DNA of 9,927 nucleotides from an uncultured Ellagibacter sp. (GCF_934617235.1 NZ_CAKTTZ010000062.1:1-9927); one strand, 5' to 3'; shown: positions 1 through 7,193, counted from the stretch's first letter. The notes: generated by a model from the letters alone, not told the origin. Translations and numbers: made by a program.

Positions 1-161
1 GCTGCATCAACACCGTCGATGTCATGACCGCCGAGGTGCCCGAGCTCGACTGGGCGCTGCTCAAGCGCATCACGGCTCGCATTACCGCTGAAGTCCCCGG
101 CATCTGCCGCGTCTGCTACGACTTGACCCCCAAGCCCGTCGGCACAGTGGAATGGGAGTAG
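1..161 (+). CDS. guaA: GMP synthase (glutamine-hydrolysing), C-terminal end, partial
   Basis: Only the last 52 codons are present. The 5' part lies outside the window, and the first complete codon starts at position 3. GMP synthase converts XMP to GMP in the cytoplasm using ATP and glutamine, the last step of guanine nucleotide synthesis. The visible piece belongs to the C-terminal dimerisation domain, which ends in a very conserved way. It contains RITAEVPGICRVCYDL followed by KPVGTVEWE and a TAG stop. This matches the known family ending (RI..EV.GI.RVVYD...KPP.TIEWE in Escherichia coli GuaA) nearly residue for residue. The gene is convergent with the minus-strand reductase operon and is followed by its own terminator, so it is a housekeeping boundary and not part of the accessory cluster. 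Identification is secure although the fragment is short. Confidence 0.93.
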   Translation, partial: CINTVDVMTAEVPELDWALLKRITARITAEVPGICRVCYDLTPKPVGTVEWE

Positions 162-265
162 CCAATAGAGCCTTGACCTGCGCTTCTGAGTGCCGCACTG
201 TGCCGCTGAGTTTCGTTTCGTACGAGAGTCATGACAAAGCCGCCAGCGATAAAGCAGGAATTTCA

Positions 266-298
266 GCCTCCGAACATTCTGTTCGGGGGCTTTCTTTT
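266..298 (+). terminator. Intrinsic terminator of guaA
   Basis: A 10-bp stem (GCCTCCGAAC at 266-275, GTTCGGGGGC at 281-290, one G-T wobble) with a 5-nt loop is followed at once by TTTCTTTT. It lies 105 bp after the guaA stop. On the opposite strand no T-tract follows the stem, so it should act only for plus-strand transcription. Confidence 0.85.
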
Positions 299-629
299 AT
301 TGCGCGATTACCTCGGAAAATGCCTCGATTGCTCCCCCCGCCTCTTTGGGGCGCCATCGTAAAGCACTCGACTGTCCATAGATTGCAGCAAGGGGTGTCA
401 AGCTTTCAGCAGCGCGGGCAGCAGTGGTGGGCAAGCGCGACGAGAAAAGCGGATGGGGGTCGTGATTACGGGGCAGGGTCGGCAAGGAGTGATGGCAGGG
501 TCGGATGATTTGCCACATTGCGATAAAGATGGTACCCCGCATTTGCGGCGGCATCCCGAATTGGGCTCCCTAAGGGCCGCTCCGAAGCGCTGGCAACCTC
601 AATTCTCCCTCGCCTGGAGCAAAGAGGCA
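299..629. other. Gene-free stretch between convergent transcription units
   Basis: No reading frame here has a convincing start, ribosome binding site or family resemblance on either strand. No tRNA-like fold was seen. The only structure noted is a short direct repeat: GGCAGGGTCGG occurs at 472-482 and again at 494-504 (22-bp period), each copy preceded by GTGAT at a slightly different distance. This may be chance in a G-rich stretch. Confidence 0.5.
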
Positions 630-792
630 AGTTCGTGGTCAACTGAGCGAGTTGTGCGACGTTTTTTCGCCCGATTATTCCCTTCATGATGGCTTTGGAC
701 GCCCTTCGAAAGCAAAGCCCCAGGTCAACTTAAAGCAAGTTTGATTATTCTGAGAAATGGCAGCGCACAACTCGCTCAGTTGACCACGAACT
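630..792. repeat. 163-bp element with perfect 29-bp terminal inverted repeats
   Basis: The left arm (630-658) and right arm (764-792) are exact reverse complements over 29 bp and are separated by 105 bp. Each arm contains its own small dyad, CAACT-5 nt-AGTTG. The spacer holds a further 7-bp stem (GGCTTTG 691-697, CAAAGCC 713-719) and a T6 run at 662-667. The whole piece could fold as one long hairpin in RNA or single-stranded DNA. It lies 33 bp beyond the stop of the radical SAM gene, between convergent genes. No target-site duplication is evident on either side and no protein is encoded. Possible identities are a MITE, a REP/BIME-like intergenic repeat, a bidirectional transcription end signal or a structured small RNA. 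The sequence alone does not separate these. Confidence 0.85.
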
Positions 793-825
793 CGGGGTTG
801 TGCTCCCTAGAGCCGCCTGCGCCCC

Positions 826-2112
826 CTACGCGCCTTCCCCGCCCTCGACCACGCGAACGCCCAGCTCGCGCAGGTAGGGCTGCCCCTCGCGCTCCTCGAA
901 AACGTTGACGCTCTCGGCGAAAACGGCCCTGGGGCACGCCTTGCGCGCCTCCCCCAGGCGGTCGAGCGGAATGGCTATCGCCGGAACCCCCGCATCCCAA
1001 TCATATGGGACGCGGCACGCTCGTGCCCACGCGCGAACCGTCTTCGCATCCTTGCCGAAAGCCTTTACGCACTTCAGAAGCTTGTCGCTCTCATCGAATG
1101 AAAGCCACGGGTATGCGTCTCGCAAATGGGCGTCCTCCAAAAGCACCTTGTTCTGCTGGTAGATTTGCCCTGTGTTTTTATTGTCTGAGCTGCAGTAATG
1201 CATCCCTAGCCCAAGCTGTTGCTCATCGGCATACGCAAGCAGCGCCAGCGCCTCGGCTTCGCTGCCCGCAACGGGAACTCCGCCGCCGTACCAATAATCG
1301 TACAGGTAGTTAAACGGGTGCTTGCGCAGCTCGAAACCGCGCGCGCGGAACTCCTCCGCATTGCAGAGGGGGAAGCAAAACTCGAGCAGATTAATCCCCC
1401 GTACGCCCATCGCATCGAGGCGCGAGAGAAGCGGATTCATCGTAGCGAGCGTGCCGGGAATCACCGGCATCTCAACCATGACGTGCGGCAACGAGGAAAC
1501 GGCAGCAACCATGCGCTCGAATATGGGCGCATCTGCGCTCGCGACGTCTTCGGGCTTCACGCTAAAGCGGATCTCGTCGAGACCCGCTTGCGCGAGCTGC
1601 TCCAGACACACGTCGTCGAGCAGATCGCCACACGTGTATAAGCGCACGTGAGCCGCAGGATACAACTCGCACGCCCGCTCGACGAAAGCCACGACCTGCT
1701 CTTTATGCAGCAAAGGCTCGCCGCCCGTGATGGCAAGGCAGTCGAATTGGGCGCCGGCGGCATGCGCAGCATTAAGCTCAGCCACAATGTTGCGTCGATG
1801 CGAGAGGAAGTACTCGTAATGGTCCTGGTTGGGATTGAAGCAGAAGTAGCAATGGCGCGTGCAGCGCAAATCGACGAAGAACGTCGCCGTGCGCTCACCG
1901 GTGCGACATGCCAAGCACGCAGGTGATATCCACCCGCGCCACAAGGAGCCGTCCCCGTTCTCACAATGGCAGCCGCAAGCGCCGGCAACCTGCGCCCGAC
2001 GCGCACGAGAACAGGACTCCGAAGCCTCAAAGGGAACGCCAAAAGCGGCAACCGCTTCCTCGTAATCGCGTTCTACCTGGTTGAACGCTTTCGCGTATTC
2101 CCAAACATCCAT
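826..2112 (-). CDS. Radical SAM protein, last gene of the reductase operon
   Basis: A 428-residue cytoplasmic protein. The radical SAM signature CTRHCYFC gives the cluster cysteines C84, C88 and C91, and ITGGEP (residues 128-133) is the usual SAM-binding glycine motif. Before the core is a further cysteine-rich stretch (C46, C48, C50, C66, C69) that could bind metal. A C-terminal segment with HYCSS and GQIYQQNK resembles, as far as I recall, uncharacterised radical SAM proteins related to pyruvate formate-lyase activases. I place the start at the ATG at 2112, not at an in-frame ATG upstream at 2148. The 2112 start is preceded by AAGGA that overlaps the stop of the torD-like gene (TAAGGATTGCAATG), implying translational coupling. 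The reaction is unknown. By position it may modify the reductase, its cofactor or a peptide, which is inference. Radical SAM membership is secure, function is not. Confidence 0.9.
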   Translation of the reverse strand: MDVWEYAKAFNQVERDYEEAVAAFGVPFEASESCSRARRAQVAGACGCHCENGDGSLWRGWISPACLACRTGERTATFFVDLRCTRHCYFCFNPNQDHYEYFLSHRRNIVAELNAAHAAGAQFDCLAITGGEPLLHKEQVVAFVERACELYPAAHVRLYTCGDLLDDVCLEQLAQAGLDEIRFSVKPEDVASADAPIFERMVAAVSSLPHVMVEMPVIPGTLATMNPLLSRLDAMGVRGINLLEFCFPLCNAEEFRARGFELRKHPFNYLYDYWYGGGVPVAGSEAEALALLAYADEQQLGLGMHYCSSDNKNTGQIYQQNKVLLEDAHLRDAYPWLSFDESDKLLKCVKAFGKDAKTVRAWARACRVPYDWDAGVPAIAIPLDRLGEARKACPRAVFAESVNVFEEREGQPYLRELGVRVVEGGEGA

Positions 2113-2120
2113 TGCAATCC

Positions 2121-2882
2121 TTATTCGCCAATATGCCCCATCAGCCAATCGAGCTGCACGGCATCGATGTGGGACACCATCACAAGACCCTGGGCAAACG
2201 CCGCATACAGCCCGCGGTCGTCCTTCTCAATCACCTTTTGGGCAAACGCATTGACCCACGTAAGCACATGCGCCTCCAAAAACGCTTTCGAATCCCGCAG
2301 CGCATTCCGGCACTTGGAATCATGCCCGTCGGCATACGCCTCATACGCGCGAGAGCCCATGAAGCTCAGGTACTCCAGCATAGCTGCAATGTGGTCATCA
2401 GGGAACTGCTTCTCGGCCTGAAGCTTCAAACCGGCGGCATGGTACGCCGCGCGGACATCGAGCGTGCTGCACTGGAACAAAGTCTGCTCGGTACCCACAT
2501 ATGGAGATTCCCACAGATGGACATACTGCTCCCCGGGAATCTGGAAGAGCTTCGCGTAGTCGCCCTCCATCTCAGACGCAAGCGCCACCGCAGCGTCAGA
2601 CGACGGATCAAGGTGCTCGTCGCAGCAGGTCAAAGCACCCTTCGCGCAATCATCGAGCGAGCAATCCATCTTGTCGAGAATGTGCGCTGCATCAATCGGC
2701 AGGTCCCCATCAGAGATCACGGCAACTTCGCCCGCCAACATCTCGCGAGTCTGCGCGCCGAAAAGCTTCGTGGCAAAATCGGGCGAGCAGTCGCCACCGA
2801 AGACAGCATGCAAGATACTATACAGGTACGCGCGGCGGGCAAGATCCATACCGATGCGGGTTTCGAGTTGTTGATCAGGCAT
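2121..2882 (-). CDS. TorD/DmsD-family chaperone for the molybdoenzyme
   Basis: A 253-residue, mostly helical cytoplasmic protein. TorD-family chaperones bind the twin-arginine leader of a molybdoenzyme and hold it until cofactor is loaded and Tat export can proceed. The family signature is clear: GDYAKLFQIP (about 108-116), SPYVGTEQTLF (about 126-136), VRAAYHAAGL (about 143-152) and PDDHIAAMLEYLSFM (about 161-175), with PDDHI as the hallmark. The start at 2882 is chosen because AAAGGAGC lies 8 nt upstream and the conserved fold begins just after it. An in-frame ATG at 2987 would add 35 residues unlike the family and run back into the terminator hairpin. It is separated from the iron-sulfur gene by 140 bp containing an apparent terminator, and sits 8 bp from the radical SAM gene. 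It most likely serves the catalytic subunit of this operon. Confidence 0.9.
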   Translation of the reverse strand: MPDQQLETRIGMDLARRAYLYSILHAVFGGDCSPDFATKLFGAQTREMLAGEVAVISDGDLPIDAAHILDKMDCSLDDCAKGALTCCDEHLDPSSDAAVALASEMEGDYAKLFQIPGEQYVHLWESPYVGTEQTLFQCSTLDVRAAYHAAGLKLQAEKQFPDDHIAAMLEYLSFMGSRAYEAYADGHDSKCRNALRDSKAFLEAHVLTWVNAFAQKVIEKDDRGLYAAFAQGLVMVSHIDAVQLDWLMGHIGE

Positions 2883-2899
2883 AACGCCGCTCCTTTCAA

Positions 2900-2919
2900 G
2901 GGAAGGCCGGCCCCTTCCC
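2900..2919 (-). promoter_or_regulatory. Short GC hairpin upstream of the torD-like ribosome binding site
   Basis: A 7-bp stem (GGGAAGG at 2900-2906, CCTTCCC at 2913-2919) with a GC-rich 6-nt loop ends a few bases before the AAAGGAGC that serves the torD-like start. Such a hairpin could influence translation or protect the end of a processed transcript. No T-tract follows, so it is not a terminator. Confidence 0.4.
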
Positions 2920-2967
2920 GCCGCAGCGAGAACAAGCAGCCAACTGTTCCAGTGAATACTACACGAC

Positions 2968-3005
2968 AAGAAAACGCCGCGCCACAAGCGAGATGCGGCG
3001 CGGCG
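2968..3005 (-). terminator. Intrinsic terminator or attenuator between dmsB-like and torD-like genes
   Basis: Reading the minus strand after the iron-sulfur gene stop, a perfect 9-bp all-GC stem (CGCCGCGCC at 3005-2997, GGCGCGGCG at 2983-2975, 13-nt loop) is followed directly by TTTTCTT. It begins 17 nt past the stop codon. Because the two genes beyond it belong functionally to the operon and no strong promoter is evident in the remaining 85 bp, it probably works as a partial terminator that lowers expression of the chaperone and the radical SAM protein. Confidence 0.75.
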
Positions 3006-3022
3006 ACAATCAAAAGCCGGTT

Positions 3023-3601
3023 TTACCAGGTCAGCTCGACAGCAGAGCTATCGAACGCAAGATCTTTGGTCTTGACCAGGAGGTTCGGATGAGTCAAATC
3101 GGGGCTCGGAAGCACCACAATGGTGCCGTTGTCCAAATCGCCATCATACTTCTTGCGAAGCTCATCCACATCGCCGGCGTCGAGCGCGCGGTTCGGGCAG
3201 CCCGCGACGCAGGCAGGCTGATCGCCGTTGGCACGCAGGCCGTAGCAGCCGTCGCACTTGCCGGAGACGCCCTTCTCGGGGAAGTACTGCGGATGACCGT
3301 ACGGGCAGCTCATCACGCACATACGGCAGCCGATGCACTTGTTCTGGTCCTGAACGACCGTGCCATCTTCGGCCTTGCCGATCGCGCCCGTCGGGCAGTT
3401 GGCCAAGCAGATCGGGCTCTCGCAGTGGTTGCAGCTGCCAGAGTAGCTGTACGACTTCACGTTGGGGAACGTGCCGACCGTGTAGCTCTTCACATTGCGA
3501 TACAGGGTTCCGACTTCAAGACGATTCTTGTCTTTGCACGCCACTTGGCACGCGCGGCAGCCGATGCAACGCGTCATATCAAAGTAAAAACCAAAAGCCA
3601 T
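3023..3601 (-). CDS. DmsB-like 4Fe-4S electron-transfer subunit
   Basis: A 192-residue ferredoxin-type subunit with 16 cysteines in four groups, the DmsB/NrfC arrangement. The groups are C12-C15-C18-C22, C57-C60-C65-C69, C89-C92-C95-C99 and C116-C119-C131-C135. Each should hold one [4Fe-4S] cluster, forming a wire from the membrane anchor to the catalytic subunit. No signal peptide is seen, so it would be exported by riding with the Tat-targeted catalytic subunit, as in E. coli DmsAB. The start at 3601 is chosen over an in-frame one at 3619 because AAGGAGGG lies 6-7 nt before it and overlaps the preceding stop (TAAGGAGGG). The 3619 start would overlap the catalytic gene and lacks such a site. 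The distance to the catalytic gene is 10 bp. Assignment to the family is firm; the redox partner follows from context. Confidence 0.95.
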   Translation of the reverse strand: MAFGFYFDMTRCIGCRACQVACKDKNRLEVGTLYRNVKSYTVGTFPNVKSYSYSGSCNHCESPICLANCPTGAIGKAEDGTVVQDQNKCIGCRMCVMSCPYGHPQYFPEKGVSGKCDGCYGLRANGDQPACVAGCPNRALDAGDVDELRKKYDGDLDNGTIVVLPSPDLTHPNLLVKTKDLAFDSSAVELTW

Positions 3602-3611
3602 GATTCCCTCC

Positions 3612-6233
3612 TTAGCCAAGATTCAGGATGCGCGCATCGGTGTAGCAGTCGTCTTCCAATGCAGGGCCATCGTATTTCTCGAAATTGCAGTTATTGTTGT
3701 TGTAGCTGGTCACGCCGCAGCCGGAAATGTTGTTGCCAGTGAGGTAGTTGTCGGCGCCGCCCTCGTCGATGCCAGTCTTCTCGTTCAGGCGAACCCAGGA
3801 ACCATGCGGAATGCCGACTTCACCTGGCATGAGGTTCTCCATGCAGCATGCTTTGCGCAGGACCTCGCCGTACTTCGTCCAGACGCGCACAGTGTCGCCA
3901 TCCTCGATCCCCTTCTCCTTCGCGTCAGAGGCGTTCAGGAACACGGGGTTCGCCCAAGCCTCGCGCAGCCAGGGGCAGTTGTCGAAGACAGAATGCGAGC
4001 GACGGAAGTAATGCGGGTTGAACAGCAGATACGGGTACTCGCCCTTCTCGCCGCCGATCTTGCCATCTTTGAAGGTGGTCTCGTAGCCCACGCCGGGAAC
4101 GAGGTACTCGGGGTACGGCGCGTACGTGTGATCGCACAGGCCGATGCTGTTGAACAGGTCGGCCTTCGCCTGGCAGGTGATTTCGAACTTGCCGCTCTTG
4201 GTCTTCAGCGGGTTCTTCTCGGGGTCGGCGATGAACGAAGCGTAGCCCAGGAAGGAGGAGTACTTGTCGCCCTTCTTGCGTTCCACCTGGTAACCGCCGT
4301 TGGAGACAAACTCATTCAGGCCCACACGACCGGTCTGAGTCTTGCCCTCGACGCCCCACTCCTTAAGGTCGGCCTCGGTGACGGTGACAAGCGGCACGTA
4401 CTTGCCGGAGTCGTCGTCCGCGATAACCGTGGCGCCCGCGATGCTGTTGAAGAACGCCTGCTTCGGGCTGATCGGGTAGACCGTCTTCGGGTCAACGCCA
4501 ATAGCCTCCATGATCAGGGAGTTGATCTCGACGTCAGTCTTCGCTTCGAACAGCGGCTCGGTGACCTGCGAGAAGCAGAACAGGAACTCGCGGTTGGAAG
4601 CGGAAAGGCCGCCGGGAACTTCCCACTGGGTGGTGACGGGCAACACGATGTCGGAATACATCGCCTGCGTGGTCATGAACTGGGCCTTTGCCAGAACGAA
4701 GTCCATCTTGCGATGCGCCTCGATGCCGCGCTTCATGTTCGGGCCGGTCTGCAGGTAGGCGTTCTCGTCATGGATGATGCAGTGGATGTCGCACGTGCGA
4801 TCCTCGCCAGCCTGCGAGCCCTTGCCGGAGTACCAGTCGCCGACCATACGATACTTGCCGGTCAGGCACGCTTCCCACACCTGAGGTCCGGGGATGACGC
4901 CATCGATCTCGTTCTTCTGGCTCGGATAACCCGAGCTGCCACCCTTCACCAGGGCGGGGCCGCCATTACCAGCGTTTGCATGGTAGTTGTTCGCGGTGCA
5001 GTTGCCGGGCTTGCCCATATGACCGCCCATAGCGCCCAGCGTCATGAACAGCTGAGGAACGTTCTCGCACGCATCGCAGCGAGCGGCGGCGAAGTTATGG
5101 AGCAGCCACACGTTCTTCTTCTTGCTGATTTCGCGTGCGAACCAGGTGATTTTCTCAACGGGGACGCCGCAGATAGTGGACGCCCACTCGGCGTTGTGCT
5201 CCACGCCGTCGTACTTTCCTTCCAGATAGTCGACGAAGTTAACGTCTTCCTTCAGGTCTTCGGGCTTGTGCTCAGCATCGAAACCGACGGTGTACTTGTC
5301 CAGGAACTCCCAGTCAACAACGTCACCCTCAGCCTTGTCCAGGCGGATCATCTCGGAAGCGACGCCCAGCAAGAACGCCGTGTCGGTGCCAGTGCGGATG
5401 GGAATCCACTCGGCATCGAGCATCTGGGCAGAAGCCGTGTAAATCGGGTCGACAGTGATGAACTTGACGCCCGCTTCCTTAGCGCGGATGTAGTGATAGC
5501 TCGGCGTGCCGGCGGCAGACCATGCGGGATTAGACGCGTAAAACACGATGGTGTCGGCGTTCAGCATGTCGGTGCGGTCGTTGCACACGCCTGCGTCGGT
5601 GCGAGGAATGCCGATGGTGTCGGCGGTGTTCAGAAGGTAGGCGCCATGAGACGTGGTGTCCGCGGTGCTGGTGTGTCCACCCCATGCCAAAAGCGGCGCA
5701 AACGCGAAGCGCGAACCGTAGCTTCCCAGCAAGAATGCCTGGTTGCCGTACTTTTCCTTGATGGTCTTGAACTGGTCGCCGATGTAGCTGATGGCCTCAT
5801 CCCAGCTGATGCGCTCCCATTCATCCTTGCCGCGCATCTCGCCGTTCGGGTTATCCGGTGACCAGCTCTTGCGCTTGATGGGATACTTCAGGCGGTCGGC
5901 GCCGAAGCACTGCTGCTGCTGCGCCTTGCCGCGCACACAGCCGCGCTGCTGCGGGTAATCGAAAGAATCTTCGTGCGTATCGTCGGTCTTCTGGCGAATC
6001 ACCGCGCCGTCTTTGACCATAACCTTGTTCATACAACGGCCGCCGCAGTTGTGCCAGCACGCTGCAGACGTCCATTCGCCGTCCTTCGCGGGATCGACGG
6101 GCATACCTTTTGCATCGGTGGCCTCAAGGCTGGATTCCGCAGAGCATCCGGTCGCAGCCAAACCTGCGACGCCGGCCATAACAGCAGCAGAAGCGCCCAA
6201 GAAGCCACGGCGGGAAATATTGTTCGTACTCAC
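3612..6233 (-). CDS. DmsA-like Tat-exported molybdopterin oxidoreductase, catalytic subunit
   Basis: An 873-residue protein of the DMSO reductase family (E. coli DmsA is about 814). The N-terminus has the twin-arginine leader SRRGFLG (RR at 8-9), a hydrophobic stretch and ATGC with C30, which could be a lipidation site. The [4Fe-4S] motif is C59-x3-C63-x3-C67-x31-C99, typical of DmsA-type enzymes. The core has WERISWDEAI and EWIPIRTGTD as in DmsA, and the segment GGHTSTADTTSHGAYLL lines up with the DmsA region that supplies the serine ligand to Mo, making S194 the likely ligand. The C-terminal dinucleotide-binding domain contains LFNPHYFRRSHS and the Asn-rich SYNNNNCNF. The start is GTG with AAGGGGGA 8 nt upstream. 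It is 24 bp from the anchor gene. Substrate is unknown: S- or N-oxides are typical, but relatives in gut Actinobacteria also dehydroxylate catechols. No frame disruption is seen. Confidence 0.95.
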   Translation of the reverse strand: MSTNNISRRGFLGASAAVMAGVAGLAATGCSAESSLEATDAKGMPVDPAKDGEWTSAACWHNCGGRCMNKVMVKDGAVIRQKTDDTHEDSFDYPQQRGCVRGKAQQQQCFGADRLKYPIKRKSWSPDNPNGEMRGKDEWERISWDEAISYIGDQFKTIKEKYGNQAFLLGSYGSRFAFAPLLAWGGHTSTADTTSHGAYLLNTADTIGIPRTDAGVCNDRTDMLNADTIVFYASNPAWSAAGTPSYHYIRAKEAGVKFITVDPIYTASAQMLDAEWIPIRTGTDTAFLLGVASEMIRLDKAEGDVVDWEFLDKYTVGFDAEHKPEDLKEDVNFVDYLEGKYDGVEHNAEWASTICGVPVEKITWFAREISKKKNVWLLHNFAAARCDACENVPQLFMTLGAMGGHMGKPGNCTANNYHANAGNGGPALVKGGSSGYPSQKNEIDGVIPGPQVWEACLTGKYRMVGDWYSGKGSQAGEDRTCDIHCIIHDENAYLQTGPNMKRGIEAHRKMDFVLAKAQFMTTQAMYSDIVLPVTTQWEVPGGLSASNREFLFCFSQVTEPLFEAKTDVEINSLIMEAIGVDPKTVYPISPKQAFFNSIAGATVIADDDSGKYVPLVTVTEADLKEWGVEGKTQTGRVGLNEFVSNGGYQVERKKGDKYSSFLGYASFIADPEKNPLKTKSGKFEITCQAKADLFNSIGLCDHTYAPYPEYLVPGVGYETTFKDGKIGGEKGEYPYLLFNPHYFRRSHSVFDNCPWLREAWANPVFLNASDAKEKGIEDGDTVRVWTKYGEVLRKACCMENLMPGEVGIPHGSWVRLNEKTGIDEGGADNYLTGNNISGCGVTSYNNNNCNFEKYDGPALEDDCYTDARILNLG

Positions 6234-6257
6234 TGTTGGTTCCCCCTTTCCGCTTTC

Positions 6258-7028
6258 CTACATTGCGCAGGTCGCGTAGAAACCGTAGCGGGCAATGGCA
6301 ACGCCAATCACCAGCACGGCGCACACGACGATCGCAAGCACTGTCTTGTTTTTGAATTTGGAGCCCGCAAGCGCCAGAATCGCAGAGGCAATCGGAGCGA
6401 TGACCAGGCCCGCAATCTGCATGGCGGGGTTCAAGCCCGCACCAGAGAATGCAGCGACCTCAAGAGCCAGACCGATAGCCAAAACGACATCGACGGCAAC
6501 CAGCGTGTAAACAACCGGCTTCTCGGCGATATCGGCCAAACCAAGAGCAGCGCACAGGCCAAGGCCCATAGCCAAAGCACCCGCGACGAACGTAAGAATG
6601 GTTGCGGGAGCGTTGCTCCACACAGCGTTGCCGTACACGTCGATGTAGGCAGCGCCCATGAGCACGATGACAAGCACCGCCGCAATTGCGCCAATGACGC
6701 GCAAGACGAACGGGCTGTCCTTCTTCACGAACGTGATGATGAGGTCGATAAGCGCCAGCACGAAGAAGATGCCTGCAAGAAGCACTTCCTTGACCATGCC
6801 GGACCCGAAGTTGACTGTGCCCGCGCCGATTGAAGCAAATGCGCGCGAAAGGCTGTGAACATGCGTGGCCGCAGCGATCATGCCGATGGCAAAAAGCACT
6901 ACGACGACCAGAGGAACGAGCCACGGACGCTCGCTCTTGCGTGTGCGCTGGAAGCAGACTTCGAACACATAGGCACCTGCCGCCAACCCTCCCAGCAGCG
7001 TGAACAGGAATAAGGATTCAAGACCCAT
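6258..7028 (-). CDS. DmsC-like membrane anchor subunit
   Basis: A 256-residue, very hydrophobic protein with eight predicted transmembrane helices (about 5-25, 36-59, 78-101, 107-129, 142-165, 171-193, 203-223, 228-252), the DmsC number (E. coli DmsC is about 287). DmsC-type anchors oxidise menaquinol and pass electrons to the DmsB subunit. Features that fit are the histidines in helix 2 (AATHVHS), the short loop with GNAVWSNAP, and the C-terminal ARYGFYAT. The ATG at 7028 has AAGGGGGAA immediately upstream, nearly the same ribosome binding site as the following catalytic gene. It is the first gene of the reductase operon, so the order is anchor-catalytic-iron sulfur rather than the classical catalytic-iron sulfur-anchor. 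It is preceded by about 165 nt of leader from the proposed promoter. Family call is firm; quinol specificity is inferred. Confidence 0.88.
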   Translation of the reverse strand: MGLESLFLFTLLGGLAAGAYVFEVCFQRTRKSERPWLVPLVVVVLFAIGMIAAATHVHSLSRAFASIGAGTVNFGSGMVKEVLLAGIFFVLALIDLIITFVKKDSPFVLRVIGAIAAVLVIVLMGAAYIDVYGNAVWSNAPATILTFVAGALAMGLGLCAALGLADIAEKPVVYTLVAVDVVLAIGLALEVAAFSGAGLNPAMQIAGLVIAPIASAILALAGSKFKNKTVLAIVVCAVLVIGVAIARYGFYATCAM

Positions 7029-7054
7029 GTTTCCCCCTTATTATCTCTTTGACG

Positions 7055-7193
7055 CCCGCATCGTGCGGGTCGCCCTGCTTTGCGAAATGCACCTCGCCCG
7101 CGCATTTCGTCTATCCGACAAGCAGTTCATCCATGTGGCGACAAAGATGACCATTCGCCGAATATTTGCCAAGGATCTCAGCTGGTGATCCTT
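7055..7193 (-). promoter_or_regulatory. Structured 5' leader of the reductase operon
   Basis: Three stem-loops lie between the proposed transcription start (about 7194) and the first gene. The first is AAGGATC/GATCCTT (7187-7193 with 7171-7177). The second is a two-tier stem: outer CTGCTT/AAGCAG (7120-7125 with 7075-7080), inner CGAAATGC/GCATTTCG (7102-7109 with 7083-7090). The third is CCCGCA/TGCGGG with a 3-nt loop (7064-7069 with 7055-7060). None has a good T-tract on the minus strand. The first would form the very 5' end of the RNA, where it could protect against decay. It does not match any riboswitch I can recognise, including the Moco element. Confidence 0.45.

Noticed and set aside
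472..504. Pair of GGCAGGGTCGG direct repeats as a regulatory or satellite element.
   Set aside because: Only two 11-bp copies in a G-rich gap with no associated gene; could easily be chance or a small duplication.
297..554. An 85-codon minus-strand frame in the gap after guaA.
   Set aside because: No ribosome binding site before its start, no family resemblance, and it overlaps the guaA terminator tail.
630..792. CRISPR array or integration site.
   Set aside because: There are only two repeat copies and they are inverted, with no regularly spaced direct repeats and no integrase or tRNA nearby.
2112..3092. A 326-codon open frame on the plus strand opposite the torD-like gene.
   Set aside because: Antisense shadow of a recognised chaperone gene; no recognisable motif of its own.
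3600..5861. A 753-codon open frame on the plus strand opposite the catalytic subunit.
   Set aside because: It lies antisense to a gene with unmistakable family motifs, has no ribosome binding site context, and its valine/alanine/leucine-rich composition is the usual shadow of GC-rich codons.
7171..7193. Plus-strand terminator (stem followed by TTTTCG).
   Set aside because: No plus-strand gene ends upstream of it; the stem makes better sense as the 5' hairpin of the minus-strand leader.
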